Source: Azorhizobium oxalatiphilum (GTDB lineage Bacteria; Pseudomonadota; Alphaproteobacteria; Rhizobiales; Xanthobacteraceae). Taken from it: a stretch of DNA of 64,000 nucleotides. Position numbers and translations under genes: made by a program. The stretch is from assembly GCF_014635325.1 (NCBI RefSeq), contig NZ_BMCT01000007.1:295548-359547 (forward strand). Reading direction: 5' to 3'. This document shows positions 35,801 through 45,526 of this stretch, one piece after another. Numbering within the stretch: the stretch's first letter is position 1; each line of letters opens with the position of its first letter. Below the pieces are notes generated by a model that did not search any database, was not told the origin of the DNA, and saw only the letters and a program-made list of their open reading frames with translations.

Positions 35801-37687
35801 ATGTCCTTGAGCTTCAGTCGTGACCGCCAGCGTGTCCTGCCCTTTGCCGCCGAGATCGGCGCGCTGGGCGTCGTGTTCGGCGACATCGGCACCAGCCCGC
35901 TCTACGCCCTCAAGCAGGGCGTGCTCGCGGTGGGCGGCACCAATTTCGGGCATGCGGACGTGCTGGGCCTGCTCTCGCTCATCACCTGGAGCATCATCCT
36001 CTCCGTCACCGTGAAGTATGTGATGCTGGTGCTGCGCGCCGACAATGACGGCGAAGGCGGCATTCTCGCGCTGGTGACGCTGCTCGACCTGCATCGCTCC
36101 GCGCTCGGCCTGCGCTGGTATCTGCTGGGTGCGGGCCTCATCGGCGCGGCCATGCTGATCGGCGACGGCGTGCTGACCCCGGCCATGTCGGTGCTCTCCG
36201 CCATCGAGGGTCTGCAGGTCATCTCGCCCGCGCTCGATCACTGGATCGTGCCCATCACGGTGCTGGTGCTGCTGGGCGTATTCCTGTCGCAGCGGCTCGG
36301 CACCGAGCGGATCGCCAGCTTCTACGGCCCGATCATGCTGTTCTGGTTCTCCTCGCTGGGCATCCTCGGCATCTATGGCATCGTGCAGGCGCCGCAGGTT
36401 CTGGCCGGCCTCGATCCGCGCGCCGGTATCGCCACGCTGATGGACAATCCCGGCCTTGCGGGTGTCATCCTCGGCGCCTGCTTCCTCGCCATCACCGGCG
36501 GCGAGGCGCTCTATGCCGATCTCGGCCATTTCGGCCGCAAGACCATCGCCCGTGCCTGGCTGTTCGTGGCCATGCCGGCGCTGCTGCTGAACTATTTCGG
36601 CCAGGGCGCCATTCTGCTGAACAATCCGAACGCGGTGCGCAACCCGTTTTACGATCTCTGCCCCGATCCGTTCGATATCCCGCTGCTGGCGCTGGCCACC
36701 GCCGCCACCGTGATCGCCTCGCAGTCGATCATCACCGGCGTCTTCTCGCTGGCCAAGCAAGCCATCGAGCTGGGCTATCTGCCGCCCATGCGCATCCGCT
36801 ACACCAGCGAGCACAATGAGCAGCACATCTATGTGGGCCGGCTGAACTGGCTGCTCATGGTGGCCTGCATCGCCGTGGTGCTGGGCTTCGAGGCCTCCGA
36901 CCGGCTGGCTTCCGCCTATGGCATCGCGGTGGCCTTCGCCATGGTCACGACCTCCATCCTGTTCATCGCACAGGTGAACCGCTCCTGGGGCTGGCCGAAG
37001 CCTGCGGTCTGGGCGCTGGGCGTCGGCCTGCTCAGCCTGGACGCGGCGTTCGCCACCTCCAACCTCACCAAGCTGCATGACGGCGGCTGGCTGCCGCTGA
37101 CCATCGCCGGCATCGTCATCTTCGTCATGGTGAGCTGGCGGAGGGGGCTGGAGGGCGTGGTGGCGCAGCAGGTGCGCTTCACCGAACCCATGGACGAGTT
37201 CGTCGCCCGCAAGGACCGGGCGAACGATGCGGAGAGCCCGCGCACCGCCATCTTCCTGTCCCGTGCCGGCGCCATGACGCCGGTGGCCCTCTCGCGCATG
37301 GCGGACCTGCTGAAGATCCGCTTCCAGCGCGGCGTCATCGTCTCGGTCTGGATCGCCGCGCGGCCGCGCGTGTCGGTGGAGGACCGGGTGCGGGTGACGG
37401 TGCTGGAGGGCGGCTTCGTGCGGGTGGACCTGCGCTTCGGCTACATGCAGCAGATCGACGTGCCCTCGGTGCTCGGCCCCGCCTTGAGCGCCCGTGGCGT
37501 CGATCCGGACGAGGCCATATATGTCATTGGCCATGAGCGCATCATCCCGCCTGACGAGGTGACGCGGATGCGCGATGTGGTGGCCCACGTCTTCGCTTTC
37601 CTGGCGCGCAATGCGGAGCGCTCGGTGGACCGCTTCGGTCTGCCGCGCAGCCGCACGGTGGAGATCGGCTATCCGGTGAAATTGTAA
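35801..37687 (+). CDS. kup: Potassium transport protein Kup
   Basis: 628 residues, standard length. Low-affinity K+/H+ symporter of the inner membrane. The N-terminal ALGVVFGDIGTSPLYALKQG is the family signature (K+ selectivity helix). About twelve helices run to residue ~435, followed by a cytosolic C-terminal domain (TAIFLSRAGAMTPVALSRM ... ERSVDRFGLPRSRTVEIGY). Start chosen as MSLSFSRDRQRV; the frame is not blocked upstream but no ribosome site is better. A monocistronic unit. Confidence 0.97.
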   Translation: MSLSFSRDRQRVLPFAAEIGALGVVFGDIGTSPLYALKQGVLAVGGTNFGHADVLGLLSLITWSIILSVTVKYVMLVLRADNDGEGGILALVTLLDLHRSALGLRWYLLGAGLIGAAMLIGDGVLTPAMSVLSAIEGLQVISPALDHWIVPITVLVLLGVFLSQRLGTERIASFYGPIMLFWFSSLGILGIYGIVQAPQVLAGLDPRAGIATLMDNPGLAGVILGACFLAITGGEALYADLGHFGRKTIARAWLFVAMPALLLNYFGQGAILLNNPNAVRNPFYDLCPDPFDIPLLALATAATVIASQSIITGVFSLAKQAIELGYLPPMRIRYTSEHNEQHIYVGRLNWLLMVACIAVVLGFEASDRLASAYGIAVAFAMVTTSILFIAQVNRSWGWPKPAVWALGVGLLSLDAAFATSNLTKLHDGGWLPLTIAGIVIFVMVSWRRGLEGVVAQQVRFTEPMDEFVARKDRANDAESPRTAIFLSRAGAMTPVALSRMADLLKIRFQRGVIVSVWIAARPRVSVEDRVRVTVLEGGFVRVDLRFGYMQQIDVPSVLGPALSARGVDPDEAIYVIGHERIIPPDEVTRMRDVVAHVFAFLARNAERSVDRFGLPRSRTVEIGYPVKL

Positions 37688-37955
37688 GCCGGCCAACGTT
37701 TCCGGCCGGAAAAAATATCCGTTTTGGCGGCAGTGCCATGGGAGCGCCGTCTTGAGGCGGTAGGGGTTCAATGCAAGGATGAAGGCGACGTAACGTCAGC
37801 CATCCGATTTGCAGGAATCTTACCGCTTCAGGTGGGGCCGCTTAGGCGGTGATCCACCTGGGGTCTGTCCGGCGAGCGGTGCGGCCGATGTGCGGTACGG
37901 TGAAGTTCAGGGTGCGGCGGGGGCAGGACCGTCGGGCGGGGAATACGGTGCCTTC

Positions 37956-39014
37956 ATGAGCTTTTCTTCACGGGTCTGGCGTTTTCTGCGGGACAAGGTG
38001 GGCCTGCACGGGCTGGGATTCATCGCCAGCCTGATCGTGATCGGCTTCGCGGTCACAGTCCTCTATCGCATGCTGCACAAGCTCAATTTCGCCGACGTGT
38101 GGAACGCGCTGGCGGCGAAGGATCCGCTGCATGTGGCGGCGGCCTTCGTGCTGGTGGCCTGCGCCTATGTCACGCTCACCTTCTACGATCTGTTCGCCCT
38201 GCGCACGATCGGCAAGAACGACGTACCCTATCGCGTCGCCGCCTTGTCCGGCTTCTGCTCCTATTCGGTGGGCCACAACGTGGGCTTCACGGTCTTCACC
38301 GGCGGCTCGGTGCGCTATCGCATCTATTCCGCCTGGGGGCTGAATGCGGTGGACGTGGCGAAGATCTGCTTCGTCGCGGGCCTCACCTTCTGGCTGGGCA
38401 ACATCGCCGTGCTCGGCCTCGGCATCCTTATCCATCCCGAAGCGGCCACCGCCGTGGACCAGCTGCCGCCGCTGGTGAACCGCCTGCTGGGCGCCGCCGC
38501 CATCGTCGTGCTCGTCGGCTATGTGGTGTGGGTGAGCATGGCGCCGCGCAAGATCGGCCGCTCCACCTGGTTCGTGACGCTTCCGGCGGGCAAGACCACG
38601 CTGCTGCAGATCGGCATCGGCATCCTCGACCTCAGCCTGTGCGCGGCGGCCATGTACATGCTGATGCCGACGAGCCCCTATATCGACCCGATCTCGCTGG
38701 CGGTGATCTTCGTCACCGCGACCCTGCTCGGCTTTGCCAGCCATGCGCCGGGCGGCCTCGGCGTGTTCGACGCGGCGCTGCTGGTGGCGCTGCCGCAGTT
38801 CGACACCGGCGAGATGGTGGGCGCGCTGCTGGTGTTCCGCCTGTTCTACTACATCATCCCCTTCGCCTTCTCGCTGGCGCTGCTGGGCGGGCGCGAGCTT
38901 TATCTCGGCAGCCAGCGCAGCAAGGCCGCCTGTGCGAAGGATGACGTGGCCGCGTCCGTGGTGGCCGCCAAGGCGCCCGTGGCCCCCGCCAAGAGCGCCA
39001 CGGCGGCCGAGTAG
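37956..39014 (+). CDS. YbhN/UPF0104-type membrane protein (lysylphosphatidylglycerol synthase TM domain)
   Basis: 352 residues from MSFSSRVWRFLRDK. Seven to eight membrane helices, with SYSVGHNVGFTVFTGGSVRYRIYSAWG and ASHAPGGLGVFDAALLVALP, segments conserved in the membrane domain shared with MprF flippases. The soluble aminoacyltransferase domain of MprF is absent. Such proteins are often called UPF0104; lipid handling is plausible but unproven. The C-terminal ~30 residues are Ala/Lys rich. A hairpin terminator lies just after. Confidence 0.87.
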   Translation: MSFSSRVWRFLRDKVGLHGLGFIASLIVIGFAVTVLYRMLHKLNFADVWNALAAKDPLHVAAAFVLVACAYVTLTFYDLFALRTIGKNDVPYRVAALSGFCSYSVGHNVGFTVFTGGSVRYRIYSAWGLNAVDVAKICFVAGLTFWLGNIAVLGLGILIHPEAATAVDQLPPLVNRLLGAAAIVVLVGYVVWVSMAPRKIGRSTWFVTLPAGKTTLLQIGIGILDLSLCAAAMYMLMPTSPYIDPISLAVIFVTATLLGFASHAPGGLGVFDAALLVALPQFDTGEMVGALLVFRLFYYIIPFAFSLALLGGRELYLGSQRSKAACAKDDVAASVVAAKAPVAPAKSATAAE

Positions 39015-39027
39015 GCCCTCGAAACGA

Positions 39028-39054
39028 AACGGCCCGCCGGAAGGGCGGGCCGTT
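39028..39054 (+). terminator. Hairpin after the YbhN-type gene
   Basis: AACGGCCCGCC-GGAAG-GGCGGGCCGTT, 11-base arms, 14 bases after the stop. T tract absent. Confidence 0.65.
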
Positions 39055-39073
39055 GAACTCTGTCTGCATCTGA

Positions 39074-39180
39074 TGTCCGGCCCTAGAGCGTCTTAGCGTT
39101 TCATGGAAACGCTGAGACGCTCCAAGTCTTTGATAGAGAATGTCTTGCGGCTTGGATTGCGGAGCAATCAAGGCCGGACA
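39074..39180 (-). repeat. Structured dispersed repeat, copy B, with terminal inverted repeats
   Basis: About 107 bases bounded by TGTCCGGCC (39074-39082) and GGCCGGACA (39172-39180). The inner 98 bases match copy A at 32634 in reverse orientation. Internal hairpins GTTTC-ATG-GAAAC and GATTGC-GGA-GCAATC keep the stems but not the loops of copy A. No coding capacity. Confidence 0.8.
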
Positions 39181-39217
39181 TGCTCCAGGGCCGATTGTGA
39201 CGCTGCGCGCGCGCCGT

Positions 39218-39841
39218 TTACTGGCCGAGGCCGGAGACGAAGGGCGCGAGGCCCGGCATGGCGGCGACGGCGCTCTTGGGCAGCTTCACCGTCTGCACGC
39301 CCGGCGGCACCATGAACTGGCGCGGATCCTGCGGGCCGCGTGTCACCGACGTGACCTCATAGATCACCTGCTGCTTGCCCTGGATGTCCATCTCGGTGCG
39401 CAGCGCGATGCCGTCCTCGGTGATGCAGGCCAGCGTCGGCCCGGTGCCGTGGCTGCTGGCGGTGGCGTCGATCTTCCATAGATCGCAGGGCTCGCCCGCC
39501 ACCTCCGACGTGCCGGTCCGGACGCCGGAGCCCTTCAGGGACGCGAAATTATATTCCGGCGGCAGCTCCATCTGCACCGCCATCTTGGGCATGGACGGCA
39601 CCATCAGCACCATCTTGGCGGCCTTCAGGTCCAGCAGTCCCACCACCATGGCGGGGGAGGCCTTGGGCAGCATCTCCACGCGCATCCTGTCGCCGAGCCG
39701 CATGAGATCGAGCGAGCCGCCGTCGCGCAGGGTGGCTTTCAGCGCGAAATCACCGGCAGGCGTAGGCAGGGGCTCGGCAGCGGCCGCCGTGACGGCGGTG
39801 AGCGAGAGGGCGAGGGCGAGCAATCGACGAGCAATGAGCAT
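39218..39841 (-). CDS. Exported protein of unknown function (DUF4412-like)
   Basis: 207 residues from the ATG at 39839-39841 (a GTG lies one codon earlier). Signal peptide MLIARRLLALALSLTAVTAA, cleaved at AAA|EPL. The mature protein is beta-rich: FALKATLRDGGSLDLMRLGD, then EYNFASLKGSGVRTGTSEVAGEPCDLWKI (cited in part) and PRQFMVPPGVQTVKLP near the end. This layout resembles periplasmic DUF4412 proteins, role unknown. Leftward, convergent with the repeat. Confidence 0.7.
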   Translation of the reverse strand: MLIARRLLALALSLTAVTAAAAEPLPTPAGDFALKATLRDGGSLDLMRLGDRMRVEMLPKASPAMVVGLLDLKAAKMVLMVPSMPKMAVQMELPPEYNFASLKGSGVRTGTSEVAGEPCDLWKIDATASSHGTGPTLACITEDGIALRTEMDIQGKQQVIYEVTSVTRGPQDPRQFMVPPGVQTVKLPKSAVAAMPGLAPFVSGLGQ

Positions 39842-40128
39842 CACTGGGTTCCCACCGGGGGCACTGCGCCCCTTATGGGCCTGTGCGGTAAATATCCTGC
39901 CATGGGGTATCTCGGTTCCCCGCCCTCATCAAAAAGGACAGTTGCGGCGAAACGCTGTCTTATTGCTTTCGCAGGCGGAATTCACCATGAGCGAGCCTTG
40001 TGAGTCGCGAGTGAGCGGACCAACGGCATTCCGCGTGATCGAGGTTCGGGGGGTAGGCCCATGATGGGCAAGAGGACGCAACACCGGAACTGCAAGCCGG
40101 CTACCGGCGCAACCGGGAGGAGCAGGCC

Positions 40129-41481
40129 GTGAGTGGACTGCCTGAAGCGGCCTCCCATCTGCGGCCGACCCGCCGGTTCTGGCCCATAACCCTGTTCGGG
40201 CTGATCGCGGCGGTGGTGGTGGTGGCCGCGCTGACGGGCAACATGCACCCGCTGGTGGCAGCGCTGGTGCTGCTCTGCGCGCTTGCCGGCCTGCTGGCGT
40301 CCCCCCGCCGCGCGACGGTGGAACAGGCCGGACGGACGCCGCCAGCCGACGCTGCGCCGGCCCCGCACCGTGCCCGGGTGGATCCGCCGCTCATCGCCCT
40401 CGTGGCGGCCTTGCCCGAGCCCGCCCTGCTGCTGTCGCCCGCGGGCGAGATCCTCACCGCCAATGCGCGCGTGGCGCTGGCGGTCGGGGCGGCGAAGGTG
40501 GGCGATCCCATCTCCTTCCTCGTGCGCGTGCCGGAGGTGCTCGAAGCGGTGCGGGCGGGAGCCGAGGATGGGGTGTCGCGCCGGGTTGAGTTCGCCGAGC
40601 GCATCCCGCTCGACCGCTGGCTGGAAGCCCATGTGGTACCGGTCCATCTGAATGCGGTCGCCGGGGGCGTCGTGCCCGCCGGCCGTCCGGAGGGGCGGCC
40701 CGACGCGGTCCTGCTGACCTTCCGCGATCTCACCGCCCAGCGGCGGGTGGAGCAGATGCGGGCGGATTTCGTCGCCAATGCCAGCCACGAGCTGCGCACG
40801 CCGCTGGCCTCGCTGTCCGGCTTCATCGAGACCCTGCTGGGGCCCGCGCGCAACGATGCGGCGGCGCGCGAGCGCTTCCTCGCCATCATGGGCGCGCAGG
40901 CGCGGCGCATGTCGCGCCTTATCGACGATCTGCTGTCGCTCTCGCGCATCGAGCTGAACCTGCATGTGCGGCCGGACACGCAGGTCGACCTCAACGGCAT
41001 CCTCGCCCATGTGTGCGATACGCTCACGCCGCTGGCGCAGGACCGGGAGGTGGAGATCACCTTCTCCGCGGAGACCGGGCCGGCGACCGTGCGCGGCGAC
41101 CGGGACGAGCTGATCCGGCTGTTCGAGAACCTTGTGGAGAACGGCCTGAAATATGGCATCTCCGGCAAGAAGGTCGAGGTGGCGGTGGTGCGCGAGCCGG
41201 GTCCGGGCGCGGGGACGGCGGCCATCAGCGTACGGGACTACGGTCCCGGCATCGCACCCGAGCACCTTCCCCGCCTCACGGAACGCTTCTACCGCGTGGA
41301 CGTGGCGGCCAGTCGCGACCAGGGCGGTACGGGATTAGGGCTCGCCATTGTGAAGCACATCATCGCCCGTCATCGGGGCCGGATGTCGGTGGAAAGCGTG
41401 CCCGGTGAGGGGGCAAAGTTTACGGTGCGACTGGAGCTCGCCGCCGGTGCTGAGAAAAGTGAAGTAAGTCCAGCGGCTTAG
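40129..41481 (+). CDS. phoR: Phosphate regulon sensor kinase PhoR
   Basis: 450 residues; GTG start with GGGAGGAGC upstream. Two membrane helices close together near the start (FWPITLFGLIAAVVVVAAL, then HPLVAALVLLCALAGLL) with almost no periplasmic loop, as in PhoR. Next a PAS domain (ALPEPALLLSPAGEILTANA), the His box NASHELRTPLASLSGFIETL and an ATPase domain (VRDYGPGIAPEHLPRLTERF, GGTGLGLAIVKHI). Senses phosphate through the PstSCAB-PhoU complex and phosphorylates PhoB, encoded six genes downstream. Confidence 0.96.
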   Translation: MSGLPEAASHLRPTRRFWPITLFGLIAAVVVVAALTGNMHPLVAALVLLCALAGLLASPRRATVEQAGRTPPADAAPAPHRARVDPPLIALVAALPEPALLLSPAGEILTANARVALAVGAAKVGDPISFLVRVPEVLEAVRAGAEDGVSRRVEFAERIPLDRWLEAHVVPVHLNAVAGGVVPAGRPEGRPDAVLLTFRDLTAQRRVEQMRADFVANASHELRTPLASLSGFIETLLGPARNDAAARERFLAIMGAQARRMSRLIDDLLSLSRIELNLHVRPDTQVDLNGILAHVCDTLTPLAQDREVEITFSAETGPATVRGDRDELIRLFENLVENGLKYGISGKKVEVAVVREPGPGAGTAAISVRDYGPGIAPEHLPRLTERFYRVDVAASRDQGGTGLGLAIVKHIIARHRGRMSVESVPGEGAKFTVRLELAAGAEKSEVSPAA

Positions 41482-41482
41482 A

Positions 41483-41511
41483 TTGTCATTCAGGTGTCAT
41501 GGCCCGGTCAT
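41483..41511 (+). promoter_or_regulatory. PHO box (three direct repeats) before pstS
   Basis: TGTCAT at 41484, TGTCAT at 41495 and GGTCAT at 41506, each 11 bases apart, the helical-turn spacing PhoB binds. It lies about 100 bases ahead of the pstS start, between phoR and pstS, so PhoB can switch on pstSCAB-phoUB separately. Confidence 0.85.
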
Positions 41512-41609
41512 AGAAGGTTCGGGCCAGGCCGCTATGTGTGTGCGGCCCAAAGTTGCGTCGGGGCGATCACGCCCAGTTGGCGGCACCTGATTGGCAATGG
41601 AGAGAATCC

Positions 41610-42632
41610 GTGAAGCTCACCACCTTTTTCGGCACGGCGCTCGCTGTCGCCGGCACCCTCATCGCCGGTAGCGCGTCTGCTCTTGATTTCAATGGCGCTG
41701 GCGCGTCCTTCCCCGCTCCGGTCTACCAGTCCTGGGGCGCGAAGTATAAGGAAGCCACGGGCAACGCCCTGAACTACCAGTCGATCGGCTCCGGCGGCGG
41801 CCAGAACCAGATCATCAACCGCACCGTGGATTTCGGCGCTTCGGACGCCCCCATGGACAGCGCCAAGCTGGCTTCCGCCAACCTGCTCCAGTTCCCGGCC
41901 GTGATCGGCTCGATCGTTGCCACCGTGAACCTCGACGGCATCCAGACCGAGCAGCTCAAGCTGACCGGCCCGGTGCTCGCCGACATCTATCTCGGCAAGA
42001 TCACCAAGTGGAACGACAAGGCCATCGCTGACCTGAACGCCGGCGTGACCCTGCCGAACCAGGCCATCGTGCCCGTGTATCGCTCGGACTCCTCGGGCAC
42101 CTCCTACGTGTTCACCACCTACCTGGCTGAGATCAGCCCGGAGTGGAAGTCCAAGGTCGGCGCCGCCACCTCCGTGCAGTGGCCGGTCGGCGCGGGCGCC
42201 AAGGGCAATGAAGGCATTGCCGGCACCGTGAAGAACACCAAGGGCGCCATCGGCTACGTCGAGTTCGTGTATGCCGCCGCCAACAAGCTGGTCGTGACCC
42301 AGCTGCAGAACAAGGCCGGCAAGTTCGTCTCGCCGACCGTCCCGGCCTTCATGGAAGCCGCCGGTGCTGCCGACTGGAACAACACCAAGGACTTCGCGGC
42401 TCCGATGACCAACACCGCCGGCGCCGGCGCGTGGCCGATCGTCTCCGCCACCTACATCCTGCTGCCCAAGGATCCCAAGAACGTCGAGGCTTCCAAGGAA
42501 GTCATGAAGTTCTTCGAGTGGTCCTACGGCAAGGAAGGCGGCGAGATCGCCGAGAAGCTGCACTACATCCCGCTCCCGGCGGCTGTGGTGGACCGCATCA
42601 AGGCCGCCTGGAAGGCCGAAGTGAAGATCTGA
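41610..42632 (+). CDS. pstS: Phosphate ABC transporter, periplasmic binding protein
   Basis: 340 residues from a GTG with GGAGAG eight bases upstream. Signal peptide MKLTTFFGTALAVAGTLIAG...SA|LDF. Phosphate-binding motifs GAGASFPAPVYQSW and SIGSGGGQNQIINRTVDFGASDAP (shortened), and SDSSGTSYVFTTYL. Binds inorganic phosphate and delivers it to PstCAB. First gene of the operon. Confidence 0.97.
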   Translation: MKLTTFFGTALAVAGTLIAGSASALDFNGAGASFPAPVYQSWGAKYKEATGNALNYQSIGSGGGQNQIINRTVDFGASDAPMDSAKLASANLLQFPAVIGSIVATVNLDGIQTEQLKLTGPVLADIYLGKITKWNDKAIADLNAGVTLPNQAIVPVYRSDSSGTSYVFTTYLAEISPEWKSKVGAATSVQWPVGAGAKGNEGIAGTVKNTKGAIGYVEFVYAAANKLVVTQLQNKAGKFVSPTVPAFMEAAGAADWNNTKDFAAPMTNTAGAGAWPIVSATYILLPKDPKNVEASKEVMKFFEWSYGKEGGEIAEKLHYIPLPAAVVDRIKAAWKAEVKI

Positions 42633-42782
42633 TGATCCTGCGGCCCGCGCCTCCGGTGCGGGCCGCATTTTCGCGGCTGTCCGCGGATTGAAGATACGAA
42701 CCATGCACGGGGGCCCATGGCAGCCAGAGTGGCGCCGGGGTAAAGGGACCGCCAAGGCCGGTCACGTCAGGAAGGGCAGGGG

Positions 42783-43760
42783 ATGGACGCGACGATGGAC
42801 AGTTCGGGCGCCGTGGATCGCATTCCGATCCATCAGGCCAAGCGTATCGGCGGGCTTTCCGACCCGCTGTTCGTCGGCGCACTATGGGGCTGCGGCCTGC
42901 TGGTGCTTGTGCTGCTGGCCCTGATCATCGGGCAGCTCTTCCTCGGCGGCCTGCCGGCACTGCGCGAATTCGGTCTCGACTTCCTCTGGACCGCCAGCTG
43001 GAACCCGGTGACTGAGAAGTACGGCGCGCTGGTGATGATCTACGGCACGGTGTTCAGCGCCGTGATCGCCGTCATCGTCGCCCTGCCGCTGTCGTTCGGC
43101 ATCGCCTTCTTCCTCACCGAGATCGCACCCCAGTCGCTGAAGCGGCCCATCGGCGTCGCCGTGCAGCTGCTCGCCGCGGTGCCTTCCATCATCTACGGCA
43201 TGTGGGGCTTCTTCATCGTCGCGCCGCTGATGGCGCAGTACGTCCAGTCGCCGCTCATCGATCTGCTCGGGCCGATCCCGGTTCTGGGCCTGCTGTTCCA
43301 GGGGCCGCCGCTGGGCTCCGGCATGTTCACCGCCGGCCTGATCCTGGCGGTGATGATCGTGCCCTTCATCACGGCCATGTTCGTGGAGACGCTGGAATCC
43401 ATCCCGCCCATGCTCAAGGAGAGCGCCTACGGCGTCGGCTGCACCACCTATGAGGTGTATCGCAACGTCTCGGTGCCCTACGGCCGCACGGCCATGGTGG
43501 GCGCGGTGATGCTCGGCCTCGGCCGCGCGCTGGGCGAGACCATGGCGGTGACGTTCGTCATCGGCAATGCGACCCGCCTGTCCGCCTCCCTGTTCGCGCC
43601 CGGCGCCACCATCGCCTCCACCATCGCGAACGAATTCCCCGAGGCGCCCATCGGCTCGCTGAAGCTGACCTCGCTGCTGCAGCTCGGCTTCATCCTGTTC
43701 GTGATCTCCTTCATCGTCCTGGCCCTCTCCCGTGCGCTCGTGCGCTCGCGGCTCGACTGA
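42783..43760 (+). CDS. pstC: Phosphate ABC transporter permease PstC
   Basis: 325 residues. Six helices of the MetI-type permease fold; PLSFGIAFFLTEIAPQSLKRP and the EAA-like loop ESIPPMLKESAYGVGCTTYEV, then GRALGETMAVTFVIGNA, are visible. Pairs with PstA as the membrane channel. Start ATG at 42783 preceded by AGGGCAGGGG; a Met four codons later is possible. 150 bases separate it from pstS. Confidence 0.97.
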   Translation: MDATMDSSGAVDRIPIHQAKRIGGLSDPLFVGALWGCGLLVLVLLALIIGQLFLGGLPALREFGLDFLWTASWNPVTEKYGALVMIYGTVFSAVIAVIVALPLSFGIAFFLTEIAPQSLKRPIGVAVQLLAAVPSIIYGMWGFFIVAPLMAQYVQSPLIDLLGPIPVLGLLFQGPPLGSGMFTAGLILAVMIVPFITAMFVETLESIPPMLKESAYGVGCTTYEVYRNVSVPYGRTAMVGAVMLGLGRALGETMAVTFVIGNATRLSASLFAPGATIASTIANEFPEAPIGSLKLTSLLQLGFILFVISFIVLALSRALVRSRLD

Positions 43761-43775
43761 GGAAAGCGCAAAGCC

Positions 43776-44609
43776 ATGGCCTCTCTCGCCGCACGCCGCG
43801 CCAAGGACAACGCCGTCAAGGCGATCTCCACCGGCTTCGCCGCCCTCGCCATCGTTCTGCTGGCGTGGATCCTGCTGACGCTGCTCGCCAAGGGCCTGCC
43901 GGCCCTCGGCACCAACGTCTTCACCCAGATCACCCTGCCGCCCGGCCAGGGCGGTGGCCTGCTGAACGCCATCGTCGGCTCGCTGATCCAGATCGGCATC
44001 GCGCTGCTGATCGGCGGTCCCATCGGCATCTTCGCCGGCACGTTCCTCGCCGAGAACGGCAAGGGCACGAAGATCGGCTCCGCCACCCGCTTCGTGAACG
44101 ACATCCTGCTGTCGGCACCGTCCATTCTGGTGGGCCTGTTCATCTACCAGTTCCTGGTGGTGCCGTTCGGCGGCTTCTCCGGCTGGGCGGGCTCCATCGC
44201 GCTGGCCATTCTGGTGATCCCGGTCATCGTGCGCACCACAGAAGACATGCTGAACCTCGTCCCCGTGGGCCTGCGCGAAGCCGCCTTCGCGCTCGGCGCG
44301 CCGCAGTGGAAGGTGGTCATCATGGTGACGTGGCGCGCGGCCCGCGCCGGCATCGTCACCGGCGTGCTGCTGGCCATCGCCCGCGCCGCCGGCGAGACGG
44401 CGCCGCTGCTCTTCACCTCGCTCGGCAACAACGGCTGGTCGCTGGACCTGTCGAAGCCCATGGCCAGCCTGCCGATCGCCATCTACCAATATGCCGGAAG
44501 CCCCTTCGACGACTGGGTCTCGCTGGCCTGGGCGGGTGCGCTGCTGATTACCGTCGGCGTGCTGCTGCTCAACGTGGTGTCGCGTGTGGTGCTGGCGCGG
44601 ACCCACTGA
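43776..44609 (+). CDS. pstA: Phosphate ABC transporter permease PstA
   Basis: 277 residues. Permease of the MetI fold with GGPIGIFAGTFLAENGKG, VIVRTTEDMLNLVPVGLREAAFALGAPQWK (EAA loop, shortened) and ARAAGETAPLLFTSLG. Starts 15 bases after pstC. Forms the membrane pore with PstC. Confidence 0.97.
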   Translation: MASLAARRAKDNAVKAISTGFAALAIVLLAWILLTLLAKGLPALGTNVFTQITLPPGQGGGLLNAIVGSLIQIGIALLIGGPIGIFAGTFLAENGKGTKIGSATRFVNDILLSAPSILVGLFIYQFLVVPFGGFSGWAGSIALAILVIPVIVRTTEDMLNLVPVGLREAAFALGAPQWKVVIMVTWRAARAGIVTGVLLAIARAAGETAPLLFTSLGNNGWSLDLSKPMASLPIAIYQYAGSPFDDWVSLAWAGALLITVGVLLLNVVSRVVLARTH

Positions 44610-44681
44610 CCGCGCCGCAGTCCTAACCCAATGCTTGCCCTGCTGCGCTCAGCAGGGCCCCGAGACCGAACGAGGCCTGTC

Positions 44682-45506
44682 ATGACTTCAGCCGTCGATC
44701 CGACCTTCAACCTGTCATCCGCCGTGGCCGCCAAGCCCGGCGCGGTGGAGACGCCCACCAAGATCCAGGTCAACAAGCTCAATTTCTACTACGGGCAGAA
44801 CCATGCCCTGAAGAACATCAACTTCACGATCCCCGAGAAGCGCGTGACCGCGATGATCGGGCCGTCGGGCTGCGGCAAGTCCACGCTGCTGCGCGTGTTC
44901 AACCGCATGTACGACCTCTATCCCGGCCAGCGCGCCGAGGGCGAGGTGATGTTCGACGGCGTGAACGTGGTGGGCAAGGAGCTGGACTCCACCGTGGTGC
45001 GCAGCCGCATCGGCATGGTGTTCCAGAAGCCGACGCCCTTCCCCATGTCCATCTATGACAACATCGCCTTCGGCGTGCGCCTGCACGAGAGCCTGAACAA
45101 GGCGCAGATGGACGAGCGCGTCGAGAGCTGCCTGCGCAAGGCGGCGATCTGGGAAGAGACCAAGGACCGTCTGCACACCTCGGCGCTCGGCATGTCCGGC
45201 GGCCAGCAGCAGCGCCTGTGCATCGCGCGCACCATCGCGGTGCGCCCGGAAGTCATCCTGCTCGACGAGCCCACCTCGGCGCTCGACCCGATCTCCACCT
45301 CGAAGATCGAGGATTTGATCGACGAGCTGAAGCAGGAATTCACCATCGTCATCGTGACCCACAACATGCAGCAGGCCGCCCGCTGCGCGGATCGCACGGC
45401 GTTCTTCTATCTCGGCGAACTGGTGGAGGTCGGCCCGTCCGACGTGATCTTCACCAATCCGAAGGAGATCAAGACGCGCGATTACATCACTGGCCGGTTC
45501 GGCTGA
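44682..45506 (+). CDS. pstB: Phosphate ABC transporter ATP-binding protein
   Basis: 274 residues from [13 protein letters not shown]; an open extension to 44631 has no clear start. Walker [10 protein letters not shown] (60-68), signature [13 protein letters not shown], Walker [14 protein letters not shown] and the switch His in [15 protein letters not shown]. Powers phosphate import with PstC/PstA. The N-terminal ~28 residues are longer than in E. coli PstB. Confidence 0.98.
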   Translation: MTSAVDPTFNLSSAVAAKPGAVETPTKIQVNKLNFYYGQNHALKNINFTIPEKRVTAMIGPSGCGKSTLLRVFNRMYDLYPGQRAEGEVMFDGVNVVGKELDSTVVRSRIGMVFQKPTPFPMSIYDNIAFGVRLHESLNKAQMDERVESCLRKAAIWEETKDRLHTSALGMSGGQQQRLCIARTIAVRPEVILLDEPTSALDPISTSKIEDLIDELKQEFTIVIVTHNMQQAARCADRTAFFYLGELVEVGPSDVIFTNPKEIKTRDYITGRFG

Positions 45507-45526
45507 GCGGCGCGGGGAGCCTATCC

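Noticed and set aside
35396..37771. A very long open frame (about 790 codons) on the minus strand
   Set aside because: It lies exactly opposite ahcY's end and kup, is rich in His, Gln and Arg, and has no domain; it is a shadow of high-GC codon use in kup.
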